A stretch of 64,000 nt of DNA, taken from the NCBI RefSeq assembly GCF_000621125.1, contig NZ_JHZC01000008.1, positions 186,001-250,000 on the forward strand, written 5' to 3'. Source of the DNA: Maribacter antarcticus DSM 21422. GTDB lineage: Bacteria; Bacteroidota; Bacteroidia; Flavobacteriales; Flavobacteriaceae. The notes beneath the pieces were generated by a model. It was not told the origin of the DNA, did not search any database, and saw only the letters and a program-made list of their open reading frames with translations. The translations under genes were made by a program, and so were the position numbers. This document shows, in pieces, positions 8,887-18,169 of this stretch. Every line of letters starts with the position of its first letter. Positions within the stretch are counted from its first letter, which is position 1.

Positions 8887-9904
8887 ATGAAACAATTACC
8901 ATATCTGGTACTTGTCCTTGTTATTTTAAGTGCGTGCAACCCAATTAAATTACCAGCTATTGCGCCTAATATTATTATGGAATTCACGCTTAACGATACC
9001 GATGACCCAGCAATATGAATCAATCCAGATGACGCATCAAAAAGTATAGTTTTTGGCACTGACAAAGAAACAAACGGTGCACTTTATGCATTTGATTTAA
9101 ATGGAAAAATTATCGAATCTAAAACTATCAGGAATATTGAACGGCCTAATAATGTAGATCTCAAATATGGCTTTCAATTGAACGATTCTACAACGACCGA
9201 TATCCTTGTTTTTACGGAAAGAGAGAAACAGCAAATAAGGGTTTCTTCTGTCCCAGAAATTGAATCATTAGACTTGGGAGGCTTTAAAGTATTTGAAGAT
9301 GAGAAAATACTTGAAAATAAGTTACCCATGGGAGTGGCCTTATATAAATCCTCAAAGGATGGGAAAGTGTATGCTATCGTAGGCAGAAATACGGGTCCTT
9401 CAACAGGGTATTTATATCAGTATGAAATGAAATCGGATAGTACCGGTGTACAAGCTAATTTTGTGAGGAAATTCGGTTCGTTTAGTGGTGAGAAAGAGAT
9501 AGAAGCCATTGCTATAGATGATAAAAACGGATTTATTTATTATTCTGATGAAGGGGGTATGTATTAAAAAATATTATGCGGTACCTAGTTTCGGAGACGC
9601 CGAGATTTCCTGCTTTTGAGGCGAATACTTTTTGGAAGATATAGAAGGAATAGCAATTGCTAATTAGCTTGATGGGCATGGTTTTTTAATTGTATCAAAT
9701 CAGCAACAGGGAGAGTTTAATATTTTTTCGAGGAAAGATAATTACTTTATAAAGGCTATAAACTTGAGTACGCTAGAGACCGATGGTTGCGATGTAGTTA
9801 CCCTTCCTTTAAACGACACCTTTCCCAACGGACTTTTTGTTGCTATGAACGATGAGAAGAACTTTTACTTTTATGATTTAGGAAAGTTAAATCTTGATGA
9901 ATAA
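8887..9904 (+). pseudogene. Beta-propeller phytase pseudogene (3-phytase)
   Basis: The N-terminus is a lipoprotein signal (LVLVLVILSAC). The phytase signature DDPAIWINP is present but its Trp codon is TGA at 9016-9018. The frame continues through FGTDKETNGALYAFDLNGK and GFIYYSDEG to about 9557, where a five-G run seems to carry one extra base; the frame after it (SFGDAEI, EDIEGIAI, SNQQQGEFNIFSR, LSTLETDGCDVV, NDTFPNGLFVAMND) ends at the TAA at 9902-9904. Two more stops (TGA 9617-9619, TAG 9665-9667) lie in that second frame. An intact enzyme hydrolyses phytate with Ca2+. Four lesions make readthrough or sequencing error an unlikely explanation. Confidence 0.85.
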
Positions 9905-10100
9905 GCGCCTTATTTTCTTTCAAAAGCGAAGATGGTTGTACAATAGTTGGTTAAGTGAGTTCAGTAGTTTTCTGTATTCTTTTTAAGAATAATTCTTATG
10001 AGTCAATATTATATAGTACAATAATCTTCTTTTTCATTTTTAGTCACTAACTTTATTTGAAATAGATTAATTACAGTTTGATTTAAATTTATATAACTTT

Positions 10101-10466
10101 ATGGAATATATTACTATTGCCTTGCAACTCATAGTTGGGTTGAGTATTTTGAATGTTTGGCTCATCCAGTATAATAAACCTACCCAATGGCGTGGAGGAA
10201 ATGCAACAACTATAAAAGAAGAATTTGAGGTATATGGTTTACCCGATTGGACTTGTTATGTTATTGGGTTTCTTAAAGTAGCATTGGCTATTGCATTGAT
10301 AGCTGCGATTTGGTTTCCACAATTACTTCAGCCTGCAGCCCTAGGTTTGGCACTATTACTTGCGGGCTCCATTCTAATGCATCTAAAAATAAAGGATCCC
10401 ATCAAAAAATCTTTTCCGGCATTTTTATTTCTATGTATGTGTCTTTATTTGACTTTTCTATCGTAA
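10101..10466 (+). CDS. DoxX-like small membrane protein
   Basis: 121 residues with four predicted helices (about 4-22, 52-72, 76-95, 99-120). The spacing and the GLPDWTCYVIGFLKVALAI segment resemble the DoxX-like family of four-helix inner-membrane proteins. Function not established for this subgroup. Its stop is 5 bases from the stop of a convergent gene of the same fold, so the two may share terminator function. Confidence 0.6.
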   Translation: MEYITIALQLIVGLSILNVWLIQYNKPTQWRGGNATTIKEEFEVYGLPDWTCYVIGFLKVALAIALIAAIWFPQLLQPAALGLALLLAGSILMHLKIKDPIKKSFPAFLFLCMCLYLTFLS

Positions 10467-10471
10467 CAACT

Positions 10472-10819
10472 TCAAATAAGGTTTGCTAGCTTTAAAAAGA
10501 TATATCCGTTGATAAGAGCATAGAAAAATGCTGGTGCGGATTGTAAAACGGAATCCCGAATTTTTAAGCGTACACCGAAACCTAAAATCATCAAGAGGCA
10601 TAACCCAAAAGCAGAAATAATTATAATCGTGACTTGATGAAAATAACCAACAAGAAGACCGATAGCTCCAATAAGCTGCAATAGGCCCACAAAAGTCCGT
10701 TGCCGCTTTAAACCGTATCTAATGAATTCCGTTTTCATTCGCGGAGATAAAAAGCATCCTAGGCCAAAAAATAAAAAAGAAAAGGCTGAGAAAAGTACAA
10801 GTATATTTAGTAAACTCAT
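10472..10819 (-). CDS. DoxX-like small membrane protein
   Basis: 115 residues, four helices, with a GLLQLIGAIGLLVG helix typical of the DoxX superfamily (residues about 45-60) following an Arg/Lys-rich loop. Convergent with the other DoxX-like gene and transcribed alone. Function unknown. Confidence 0.6.
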   Translation of the reverse strand: MSLLNILVLFSAFSFLFFGLGCFLSPRMKTEFIRYGLKRQRTFVGLLQLIGAIGLLVGYFHQVTIIIISAFGLCLLMILGFGVRLKIRDSVLQSAPAFFYALINGYIFLKLANLI

Positions 10820-10899
10820 GACGATTATAAAGATAGACTAACTTACGCAGGCTCGGCATTCTTGCTCAAAAAAGGTAAGGATTATTTTAATTAGGTACT

Positions 10900-11421
10900 T
10901 CAAAATAATTTCTCTCCAATTTCTAGCCAAGTATCTGCGCGTTCAAATCCCTCCGTATTTATATTGTGTGGAGATGTGAATAATATGCCTCTACCGTCGA
11001 AGTTTTCAAGGTTATAGCTGCGATCATCAATCAATATATCTCCGTTCAGAATGTGCTTATGGCCACAGAGTATTCTATTTTGCCATGAGATAAATGGGAA
11101 GAACTCGTCTAGCCAATCACTTTTTTCTTCTAAGGAGTTGGGAAACTGCATGGCTGCCGATGCAATATAGATATCGTGTTGAGAGGCCAGTTGTTTCAAT
11201 ACCGCTATACTGCCGTCAAGGGGTTTAAGGTCTCTAAAAAAGCCACGTCTCCTCGCGTGTTTACGAACACTGTCTTGGTGTGCTTCGGGTACCATGTTCC
11301 AAACCTCATTTCCTGCGCATTTTTCAGCGGTAAGCCGACCGTCAAATTCGGCGTTGTACATTTCTATATGCGCACCGTAGGTATCCGCCATTACTTCGTC
11401 CATATCTACAAATATTCTCAT
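10900..11421 (-). CDS. 5'(3')-deoxyribonucleotidase-like HAD phosphatase
   Basis: 173 residues starting MRIFVDMDEVMAD, where Asp6 and Asp8 form the HAD DxD nucleophile/acid pair. Further motifs fit: FFRDLKPLDG, the Ser-containing IYIASAAM (motif II) and ILIDDRSYNLENF (motif III/IV acidic pair). This is the NT5C family, which dephosphorylates deoxynucleoside monophosphates. The open frame reaches 11514, but the ATG at 11421 matches the conserved N-terminus and has a TAAAG stretch just upstream. Cytoplasmic, monocistronic. Confidence 0.85.
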   Translation of the reverse strand: MRIFVDMDEVMADTYGAHIEMYNAEFDGRLTAEKCAGNEVWNMVPEAHQDSVRKHARRRGFFRDLKPLDGSIAVLKQLASQHDIYIASAAMQFPNSLEEKSDWLDEFFPFISWQNRILCGHKHILNGDILIDDRSYNLENFDGRGILFTSPHNINTEGFERADTWLEIGEKLF

Positions 11422-11562
11422 AACTTTATTTTTTATGTAAAGTTCGTTAAATGGTATAGAATAGGGAAATAATTCTGAAACAACAGATTGTAGATAATAA
11501 TTGATATCTGGCATTGGAATATTTTACCAAATATGCTTAACTTACCCTAAACCAATATTCAA

Positions 11563-11898
11563 ATGACAACCAAAAAACTACCCAATGCTACTGCAGTTTA
11601 TCTTCTGGCCTTACTAAGTATATGTGTTTTTTGTTTTGCAGGAATAGGAGTCATACCTGCTGTAATTTCGTACTTATTAGCTGGGAAATCTGAAAAAATT
11701 TATGTAGCGAACCCCGAGAGTTACAGTAATTTTTCGACTATTAAAAAAGGAAAAATAATAGCCATTGTGGCCCTTGTGTTAAATCTGATGATTATGGGTA
11801 TTGCAATATGGACACTAACGACCATTGGCTGGGATGCATGGTCAGATGAATTTGTGCGAAAATGGAATGCTGGTTTAGATACTAATGGTGGGTACTAA
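11563..11898 (+). CDS. CCC-motif-like small membrane protein
   Basis: 111 residues with the layout of flavobacterial CCC motif membrane proteins: LPNATAVYLLALLSI, a short Cys-containing helix hairpin, then NPESYSNFSTIKKGKIIAIVALVLNL. The run of three cysteines that names the family is here only CVFCF. Two helices (about 11-38 and 63-88). Function unknown; divergent from the deoxyribonucleotidase gene. Confidence 0.6.
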   Translation: MTTKKLPNATAVYLLALLSICVFCFAGIGVIPAVISYLLAGKSEKIYVANPESYSNFSTIKKGKIIAIVALVLNLMIMGIAIWTLTTIGWDAWSDEFVRKWNAGLDTNGGY

Positions 11899-11929
11899 AT
11901 GCTGAATTAAATTGCACGATTTAGTGTTA

Positions 11930-13033
11930 TTACCACTGTTGGTTCTTAAATCCTTCTGCTTTTGCAAATTTAATGGTATCGCTTAAATATTCTTCTAAAT
12001 TATAACTGGGCATGGGTAAAATATTTTCTAGTACCGTCGTGTCCCATTCGCAAGGTTTAGAGGTTAGGTAAGGTGTAAGGTGTATGCCAATAGTTTTATA
12101 ATAGAATTTTTCTAATTTGGATTCAAATCCAGTGTTGGTATTAATAATATTTTTTGTGAGCTTATAATTAGTAAAGGCGACAGCTTCCAAAATTTTTGAG
12201 ATACCTCTGGTGATGTGGGTTGTTTTGGAATGGACAATATTCAATTGTTCAATTTTGGAATCAAAAACTGCTACTATGACCTTTGCTGCATAATCGGTGG
12301 GTATAATATTTAGTCCACTTTCTGCATTTGCTGTAATGCGAATGCTATCCGCGGTAGTATTTCTATGAAAGAATTTAGCAAACAAATAAAAGACCATGTA
12401 TTTGGAGATAAAAAAGCTTGGCGTGTCTATAATATTACCGCCTAAGACACTCGGCCTTAAAATTTGGACGGGAATACCAGATTCCTCACTAGCCTTCATT
12501 ACAAATTTTTCCGTTGCATATTTGGACGCCTCGTAGTGGTTTCTATGAGCTTTGGGTTCGTTGGACAGGTAGTCGTTAGGAATGAGTCCTTCAATGTTAC
12601 CTACGGAAAAAGCTGTGCTAATGTAGATAAACTTGTCTATTAAATCTTTATACGTGTTAAAAATACGTTTGGTAAACTCCAGGTTTTCCTCAAATATCTC
12701 TTCCTTGGCTTCGGGTGCTGTGGAAAGGTTTACGAGTCCGGCCGAGTGTATGAAATGCGTGATTCTAATGTTTCCTAAAAATACATTTGGGCTTAGTAGC
12801 CTATTGGCCGAAACCACAGTAATCTTAGATAGGACTGCTTCGCTGTTCTTTTTTATAAAATCTGGAGCAAAGCTACTTGCAAGCATAGTTGCTATTCTAC
12901 TTTCCGGAGTTTTTGATTTCCGTTCCCGTACAGGTAGGTAAATATGTTTTATCTCATGAAACTTCTCCTCTAGAAGTGAGAAAAGGATTCTGGAACCTAA
13001 TGTGCCTGTTGCACCTGTAAGAAGAATAGTCAT
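11930..13033 (-). CDS. SDR family reductase, NAD_binding_4 / thioester-reductase type
   Basis: 367 residues starting with the Rossmann motif TGATGTLGSRI (residues 6-16). The active-site pair is YEASKYATEKF (YxxxK near residue 169-173) preceded by the YISTAFSVGN strand carrying the catalytic Ser/Thr. The layout matches the male-sterility/fatty acyl-CoA reductase N-terminal domain and carboxylic acid reductase R domains, enzymes that reduce acyl thioesters with NADPH. No carrier domain is attached. The substrate is unknown. Separated from ahcY upstream by a strong terminator, so probably expressed from its own promoter. Confidence 0.75.
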   Translation of the reverse strand: MTILLTGATGTLGSRILFSLLEEKFHEIKHIYLPVRERKSKTPESRIATMLASSFAPDFIKKNSEAVLSKITVVSANRLLSPNVFLGNIRITHFIHSAGLVNLSTAPEAKEEIFEENLEFTKRIFNTYKDLIDKFIYISTAFSVGNIEGLIPNDYLSNEPKAHRNHYEASKYATEKFVMKASEESGIPVQILRPSVLGGNIIDTPSFFISKYMVFYLFAKFFHRNTTADSIRITANAESGLNIIPTDYAAKVIVAVFDSKIEQLNIVHSKTTHITRGISKILEAVAFTNYKLTKNIINTNTGFESKLEKFYYKTIGIHLTPYLTSKPCEWDTTVLENILPMPSYNLEEYLSDTIKFAKAEGFKNQQW

Positions 13034-13054
13034 TTATTTGGGTATCTTAAATAG

Positions 13055-13088
13055 AAAGCCCTTATTCCTAAACAGGGATAAGGGCTTT
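13055..13088 (-). terminator. Terminator after ahcY
   Basis: A 14-bp stem (AAAGCCCTTATTCC with GGGATAAGGGCTTT, one G-T pair) and a six-base loop lies between the ahcY stop and the start of the downstream SDR gene on the minus strand. On that strand the stem ends in TTT followed by CTATTT, a modest T-tract. Confidence 0.75.
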
Positions 13089-13106
13089 GCCGTTTTTTAC
13101 TTGATA

Positions 13107-14423
13107 TTAATACCGGTAATATTCAGGCTTAAAGGGGCCCGCTACAGTTACGCCAATATATGCAGCTTGGTCTTGGTTCAGTTCTGTAAGTTCAGCCCCT
13201 AAACGAGAAAGGTGTAATTTTGCAACTTTTTCGTCCAAGTGCTTTGGTAGCATATATACATCATTATCGTAGTTATCCTTGTGCTTCCATAGCTCTATTT
13301 GTGCCAAGGTCTGGTTGGTGAAGGAATTACTCATTACAAAGCTTGGGTGGCCTGTTGCGCATCCTAGGTTTACCAACCGGCCTTCAGCTAAAATTATAAT
13401 GTCCTTACCGTCAATAGTATATTTGTCTACTTGCGGCTTAATTTCGTCTTTAGTAGCACCGTGGTTTGTGTTCAACCACCCCATATCAATTTCATTATCA
13501 AAATGTCCAATATTACAAACGATGGCTTTATCTTTAAGTGCTTCAAAATGTTCCGCTCTAATAATATCTTTATTTCCTGTGGTTGTGATTACGATGTCAG
13601 CTTTACCAATAACGTTCTCTAATTTTTTCACTTCGAAACCGTCCATACAAGCCTGTAGGGCACAAATTGGATCGATTTCAGTAACCGTTACTATAGATCC
13701 TGCGCCTTTAAAAGAAGCAGCGGTTCCTTTTCCAACATCACCATAGCCCGCAACTACTACCTTTTTTCCTGCAAGCATAGTGTCTGTAGCTCTTCGTATT
13801 GCATCTACAGCACTTTCACGGCATCCGTATTTATTATCAAATTTTGATTTAGTAACAGAGTCGTTTACGTTGATAGCAGGCATAGGTAAGGTGCCGTTCT
13901 TTACGCGTTCGTATAACCTGTGAACCCCAGTCGTTGTTTCTTCGGATAGTCCGTTAATACCAGCAGCCAATTCCGGATACCTATCCAGTACCATGTTGGT
14001 AAGGTCACCGCCATCGTCCAAAATCATGTTTAACGGCTTTCTGTCCTCACCAAAAAACAAGGTCTGTTCTATACACCAGTCAAATTCTTCCTCGTTCATT
14101 CCTTTCCAAGCATATACAGGAACACCGGTATCCGCTATAGCTGCTGCTGCTTGGTCTTGTGTAGAGAATATATTGCAAGAACTCCAGGTAACGTCCGCTC
14201 CAAGAGCAACCAACGTTTCTATAAGCACCGCTGTTTGTATGGTCATGTGTAAGCAGCCTGCAATACGTGCACCTTTCAAAGGTTGTTCGTTATTATACTC
14301 CTCTCGTAATGCCATTAGTCCAGGCATTTCTGCCTCGGCCAACTCAATTTCTTTTCTTCCCCAACCGGCTAGGCTAATATCTTTTACCTTATAGGGTACA
14401 AATGGAATAGTTTTGGTGCTCAT
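13107..14423 (-). CDS. ahcY: Adenosylhomocysteinase
   Basis: 438 residues, standard length. Hydrolyses S-adenosylhomocysteine to adenosine and homocysteine in the methyl cycle, using bound NAD. Visible: [16 protein letters not shown] substrate-binding segment near residue 55, [23 protein letters not shown], the NAD-binding [10 protein letters not shown], the GHFDNEID segment and the C-terminal KPEYYRY that closes the partner's NAD site. I start at the ATG at 14423 (MSTKTIPF); the frame extends upstream only over the promoter. Strong cytoplasmic housekeeping gene, monocistronic. Confidence 0.97.
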   Translation of the reverse strand: MSTKTIPFVPYKVKDISLAGWGRKEIELAEAEMPGLMALREEYNNEQPLKGARIAGCLHMTIQTAVLIETLVALGADVTWSSCNIFSTQDQAAAAIADTGVPVYAWKGMNEEEFDWCIEQTLFFGEDRKPLNMILDDGGDLTNMVLDRYPELAAGINGLSEETTTGVHRLYERVKNGTLPMPAINVNDSVTKSKFDNKYGCRESAVDAIRRATDTMLAGKKVVVAGYGDVGKGTAASFKGAGSIVTVTEIDPICALQACMDGFEVKKLENVIGKADIVITTTGNKDIIRAEHFEALKDKAIVCNIGHFDNEIDMGWLNTNHGATKDEIKPQVDKYTIDGKDIIILAEGRLVNLGCATGHPSFVMSNSFTNQTLAQIELWKHKDNYDNDVYMLPKHLDEKVAKLHLSRLGAELTELNQDQAAYIGVTVAGPFKPEYYRY

Positions 14424-14478
14424 ATCTTTTTTTCTTTTTACTTTCGTTCGTAGGCGTATAGCTTTTTTTACTGCGCTG

Positions 14479-14486
14479 CAAAGGTA
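14479..14486 (-). promoter_or_regulatory. -7 element of ahcY promoter
   Basis: On the minus strand TACCTTTG is an exact TAnnTTTG match, about 55 bases before the ahcY start. It lies in the short gap between the divergent ahcY and phosphopantetheinyl transferase genes, so the two promoters overlap. Confidence 0.6.
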
Positions 14487-14506
14487 CAAAATAGACAAGG
14501 AATTCC

Positions 14507-15163
14507 ATGCCGCTTCACAAAACAATAACAGTAAACGAACATACCTCCATTACCATTTGGAAGGTGGAAGAAACGCAGGAGCAACTTCAAAAGGGTATTA
14601 CATTGTCTCCACATTGTCAAAAACGTTTTAGCGGAATGAAATCCGAAATACACCGCAGGGCGTTTTTGAGTATACGGCACTTATTGGCTCTTTACGGTTA
14701 TGTGGATGAGGACCTCCACTACAGTAAAGCTGGGAAACCATATTTAAAGGACGGCACCCATATATCCATTACGCATTCTCACCATTTTACCGCGATTATT
14801 ATTGGAAGGAAAGATGAGGTTGGTATCGATATTGAAATGCAGCGTGATAAAATTTTGAGAATAGCACATAAATTTACGCTCGTAAATGAATATAGAACGC
14901 TCGCTAATACCGAAGCTGTAGTACGAAAATTGACTATTGTTTGGGGTGCAAAGGAATCGCTCTATAAGATTTATGGCCAAAAAGGACTTAGTTTTCTGGA
15001 ACATATATTCGTGAGCGATTTTTTATTTGATGATAAAAAGACAACCGCTACAATCCAATACAAAGGCGATACGCACAGCTACCATATTTGTTTTATGGAG
15101 TTTGAAGGATTTACCTGTGTTTATGCATTTCCTTTAGACAATAACTCAATAACCCAACAATAA
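14507..15163 (+). CDS. 4'-phosphopantetheinyl transferase superfamily protein
   Basis: 218 residues. The Mg-binding motif VGIDIE (Asp108, Glu110) and the WGAKESLYK motif (146-154, Glu150) are the two signatures of Sfp/AcpT-type enzymes, which move phosphopantetheine from CoA to a Ser of carrier proteins; the ISITHSH segment (87-92) contacts CoA. Sfp-like length. Its stop codon touches the start of the next gene (TAAATG), making it the first gene of a five-gene overlapping operon. No polyketide or peptide synthase is nearby, so the carrier protein partner is probably encoded elsewhere. Confidence 0.88.
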   Translation: MPLHKTITVNEHTSITIWKVEETQEQLQKGITLSPHCQKRFSGMKSEIHRRAFLSIRHLLALYGYVDEDLHYSKAGKPYLKDGTHISITHSHHFTAIIIGRKDEVGIDIEMQRDKILRIAHKFTLVNEYRTLANTEAVVRKLTIVWGAKESLYKIYGQKGLSFLEHIFVSDFLFDDKKTTATIQYKGDTHSYHICFMEFEGFTCVYAFPLDNNSITQQ

Positions 15164-15424
15164 ATGAAGATATCTGTAGAATTAACCTTTTCGCCACTCC
15201 AGAATGATTTCGAGGAACACATCATCAGCTTTATAAAAAAATTGAGAAGTTCTGGATTAACCGTTTTAGAGAATCCCCTGAGTACACAAGTTTATGGCAG
15301 CTATGATGACGTCATGGCTGTACTACAAAAAGAAATTAAAATAGCTTTTGAATTGATGGATAAAGGGCTTTTATATATGAAGATGGTAAAATCCGATAGA
15401 AGCGATTATGAACCTCATTTCTGA
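15164..15424 (+). CDS. Thiamine-binding YkoF/MTH1187-like protein
   Basis: 86 residues, a single ferredoxin-like domain: MKISVELTFSPL, FIKKLRSSGLTVLENPLSTQVYG and a final helix. The ENPLSTQVYG segment is characteristic of the MTH1187/YkoF-like family, small proteins some of which bind thiamine or its hydroxymethylpyrimidine part. It starts directly at the preceding stop codon and its 3' end overlaps the PnuC-type gene by 17 bases, which argues for coupled translation and a shared ligand with that transporter. Confidence 0.8.
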   Translation: MKISVELTFSPLQNDFEEHIISFIKKLRSSGLTVLENPLSTQVYGSYDDVMAVLQKEIKIAFELMDKGLLYMKMVKSDRSDYEPHF

Positions 15425-16040
15425 ATTTTTTATAGATCCTTACAGAAATAAGGAAGCTTATGTTATTATTCTGGAAGCGATAGTTTTTGTCTTTGGAATT
15501 TTGAGTGTCTGGTTTGCTAAAAAAGAAAATATTTGGGTATATCCTACAGGTCTGATTGCAACAGTACTAACAGTATATCTATTGTTTCGGGACGGACTCA
15601 TGGGAGACATGGCCATGAATTTTTACTTCTCCGTCATGAGTATTTATGGCTGGTGGAACTGGTCCCGAACCAAGAACAGTAAAAAACTGGTGCGGATTTC
15701 TAGAACCAGTACTAGAGAGAAAGGTATCGGTTTTGCTCTTTTTGTATTAACCATGGTGTTTACCTACGGCGTGTACAACGTATTTGATGTTGAAATAACA
15801 ACAAGCAATTATATCGATATTTTTACTTCAGGCATATTTTTTACGGCAATGTGGTATATGGCTTTAAAAAAACTAGAAAATTGGACACTCTGGATATTCG
15901 CGAATATTATCACCATACCGCTATACGCCTATAGAGGCTGGGGCATGCTTTCCCTGCAATACCTTATATTTACAATTCTCGCCACACAGGCCTATTTCGC
16001 ATGGAAGAAAAGTATAGACAACACCCTTCAGAAATCTTAA
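15408..16040 (+). CDS. pnuC: PnuC-family vitamin transporter
   Basis: 210 residues, about seven helices. The signature YPTGLIATVLTVYL followed by YGWWNW (a WxxW motif) identifies the PnuC family of facilitators for nicotinamide riboside, thiamine (PnuT) or riboflavin (PnuX). Uptake depends on a cytosolic kinase that traps the substrate, and a small P-loop kinase gene overlaps its 3' end by 40 bases. The thiamine-binding-like gene upstream favours thiamine, the NadR-like kinase downstream favours nicotinamide riboside; the sequence does not settle which. Confidence 0.85.
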   Translation: MNLISEFFIDPYRNKEAYVIILEAIVFVFGILSVWFAKKENIWVYPTGLIATVLTVYLLFRDGLMGDMAMNFYFSVMSIYGWWNWSRTKNSKKLVRISRTSTREKGIGFALFVLTMVFTYGVYNVFDVEITTSNYIDIFTSGIFFTAMWYMALKKLENWTLWIFANIITIPLYAYRGWGMLSLQYLIFTILATQAYFAWKKSIDNTLQKS

Positions 16041-16564
16041 AAGTGGTCCTTTTTGGGCCCGAATCTACTGGAAAAACCACCCTTTCCGAGCAATTGGCAA
16101 GACACTATCATACTGTTTGGGTGCCGGAATATGCACGCGATTACTTACAGCGTAAATGGAACAACGAACGCAAAACCTGCGAGCCACTGGATTTACTTCC
16201 TATTGCTGAAGGTCAGATGAAATTGGAAAATGAACTGACTAAAAAAGCTACTAACATTTTAATTTGTGATACGGACTTACTGGAAACAAAAGTCTATTCA
16301 GAGGCATATTATATTGGGGATTGTGACCCTATGTTGGAGAAGCACGCATTGCAGAATACCTATGATCTTTATTTTCTTACGTATATAGATATCCCATGGG
16401 AAGCAGATGACCTAAGGGACAAGCCTACGGAACGGGAAGAAATGTTTACTTATTTTAAAAAAACTTTGGAGAAATATAATCGTAATTTCATTATCTTAAA
16501 GGGCGATAAAAAAGAGCGATTACAAACCGCTATTGAACATATAGAAAAGCTACTTAAAAAATGA
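16001..16564 (+). CDS. NadR-like P-loop ribosylnicotinamide kinase-type protein
   Basis: 187 residues with the P-loop GPESTGKTT at about residues 19-27, WVPEYARDYLQ, the ICDTDLLETKVY Walker-B strand and the DIPWEADDLRDKPTERE lid, all as in the C-terminal kinase domain of NadR (AAA_28). The N-terminal NMN adenylyltransferase and HTH domains of full NadR are absent. Predicted to phosphorylate the nucleoside-like substrate brought in by the overlapping PnuC. Overlaps the next gene by ATGA. Alternative: a thiamine kinase activity, given the operon. Confidence 0.8.
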   Translation: MEEKYRQHPSEILKVVLFGPESTGKTTLSEQLARHYHTVWVPEYARDYLQRKWNNERKTCEPLDLLPIAEGQMKLENELTKKATNILICDTDLLETKVYSEAYYIGDCDPMLEKHALQNTYDLYFLTYIDIPWEADDLRDKPTEREEMFTYFKKTLEKYNRNFIILKGDKKERLQTAIEHIEKLLKK

Positions 16565-18093
16565 TGGAACTCACGGAGAAGGACAAGAAACAGCTCGCTG
16601 CTAAAGGAATTAGCGAGAATAAAGTAATAGGGCAAATAGAAACGTTTAGTGAAGGAATTCCTTTTGTACATTTAAAAAGAGCTGCTGTAGTCGGGGACGG
16701 AATTTATCGATTTTCAAAGGAAGAAGAAAAGGAGTTGGTAGCAACTTATACCAAAAATTCAAAACAGTTGGATGTGCTTAAATTTGTGCCGGCTTCCGGT
16801 GCCGCTTCCCGCATGTTTAAGGCGCTATTTAGTTTTCTGGACGCATACAATCCAAAGGAAGAAACATTAGACGCCTATATAGAAAGAGCAAAGGACAGGG
16901 ACATTAAAGTATTTGCGGATGACTTGGAAAAGTTTCCGTTTTATGCGGATGTCAAAAGTCGTTTGAAGGGGAGCGCTGGCTCCGAAGGAGAAAAATTGTA
17001 TGCCTTCGTAAGAGAACTGCTAGATGAGAATTCACTTAATTACGGATTTTATCCAAAAGGGCTCTTGCCTTTTCATCAATATGGGACCGATACGGTGACA
17101 CCTTTTCAAGAGCATTTAAAGGAAGGTGCCTTATATGCAAGTTCTAACGGAGAATCCCAACTGCATTTTACGATATCGGAACAGCACGAGGCCATGTTCA
17201 ATTTTGAACTCAATGAAGTACGTGAAAAAGTAATCCTGGATACTAAGACGAATTTTTATGTAGATTACTCCTTTCAAAAATCGGCAACGGATACGATTGC
17301 GGTAGATATGGCTAACAATCCTTTTCGTAATGCTGATGGTTCGGTATTATTCCGTCCGGGAGGTCATGGCGCATTAATAGAAAACTTGAACGACCAAGAT
17401 GCGGATATTATCTTTATTAAAAACATAGACAATGTTGCTGTAATGCGAGATGCAGATGCCGTAGCCGAAAGTAAAAAAATATTGGCAGGAGTGTTGTTAG
17501 ATGCTCAAGAGAAAGCTTTCGCTTATACTAAACAGTTGCAGAATGGAATTGCCGATGCCCTTAATCATACTAGTCAATTCGTAGAAACAAAACTTAATGC
17601 TAGTTTACCAGAAGGGTATTCCGACATGTCTCGTCAAGACCGCGTAAATATACTTCTGGCAAAATTACAGCGACCCATACGAATATGTGGCATGGTAAAA
17701 AATGAAGGTGAGCCGGGAGGTGGCCCTTTTTGGATTACCAATGCAAAAGGAGAACGCTCTTTGCAGATTATTGAATCTGCTCAAATAAATATGGACAACG
17801 CGGAACAAGTCGCTATCCTTAAGAATTCGACCCATTTTAATCCGGTAGATTTGGTCTGTGGCGTGCGTAATCATAATGGAGAAAAGTACAATCTGTTAGA
17901 TTTCGTAGATCATAAACAAGGTTTTATTACAGAAAAAACAAAAGATGGAAAAGAATTAAAAGCGTTGGAGCTTCCAGGACTCTGGAACGGCGCCATGGCC
18001 TATTGGAACACTATTTTTGTTGAGGTTCCCTTGGTCACCTTTAATCCTGTCAAAACAGTTAATGATCTTTTAAAACCATCGCATCAAGGTTAA
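16561..18093 (+). CDS. DUF4301 family protein
   Basis: 510 residues, cytoplasmic, no signal or membrane segment. The block LKFVPASGAASRMFK (near residue 77-92), the FRPGGHGALIENLN segment (about 262-275) and FIKNIDNVAVM resemble nucleotidyl-transferase-like folds and are typical of DUF4301. No function is established for the family. Last gene of the operon, overlapping the kinase by four bases (ATGA); the next gene downstream has its own spacing. Confidence 0.8.
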   Translation: MMELTEKDKKQLAAKGISENKVIGQIETFSEGIPFVHLKRAAVVGDGIYRFSKEEEKELVATYTKNSKQLDVLKFVPASGAASRMFKALFSFLDAYNPKEETLDAYIERAKDRDIKVFADDLEKFPFYADVKSRLKGSAGSEGEKLYAFVRELLDENSLNYGFYPKGLLPFHQYGTDTVTPFQEHLKEGALYASSNGESQLHFTISEQHEAMFNFELNEVREKVILDTKTNFYVDYSFQKSATDTIAVDMANNPFRNADGSVLFRPGGHGALIENLNDQDADIIFIKNIDNVAVMRDADAVAESKKILAGVLLDAQEKAFAYTKQLQNGIADALNHTSQFVETKLNASLPEGYSDMSRQDRVNILLAKLQRPIRICGMVKNEGEPGGGPFWITNAKGERSLQIIESAQINMDNAEQVAILKNSTHFNPVDLVCGVRNHNGEKYNLLDFVDHKQGFITEKTKDGKELKALELPGLWNGAMAYWNTIFVEVPLVTFNPVKTVNDLLKPSHQG

Positions 18094-18169
18094 AAAAACC
18101 AAAATTTATCTTGGTTAAAATCTAAACTCGTTTTTCTTCCGTAAATAAGGCACGATACAAATAGTAACG

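Noticed and set aside
9016-9018. TGA read as Trp (alternative genetic code or selenocysteine)
   Set aside because: Other TGA codons act as normal stops in the window and the same gene also carries a frameshift and further stops; no SECIS-like structure was looked for successfully.
11176-11472. Plus-strand frame of 98 codons
   Set aside because: Lies opposite the deoxyribonucleotidase gene, which has strong motifs; composition is not protein-like.
13279-13746. Plus-strand frame of 155 codons
   Set aside because: Antisense to ahcY, which is certain.
13107-14423. SAH or SAM riboswitch ahead of ahcY
   Set aside because: The leader is about 50 bases, too short, and shows no fitting conserved blocks.
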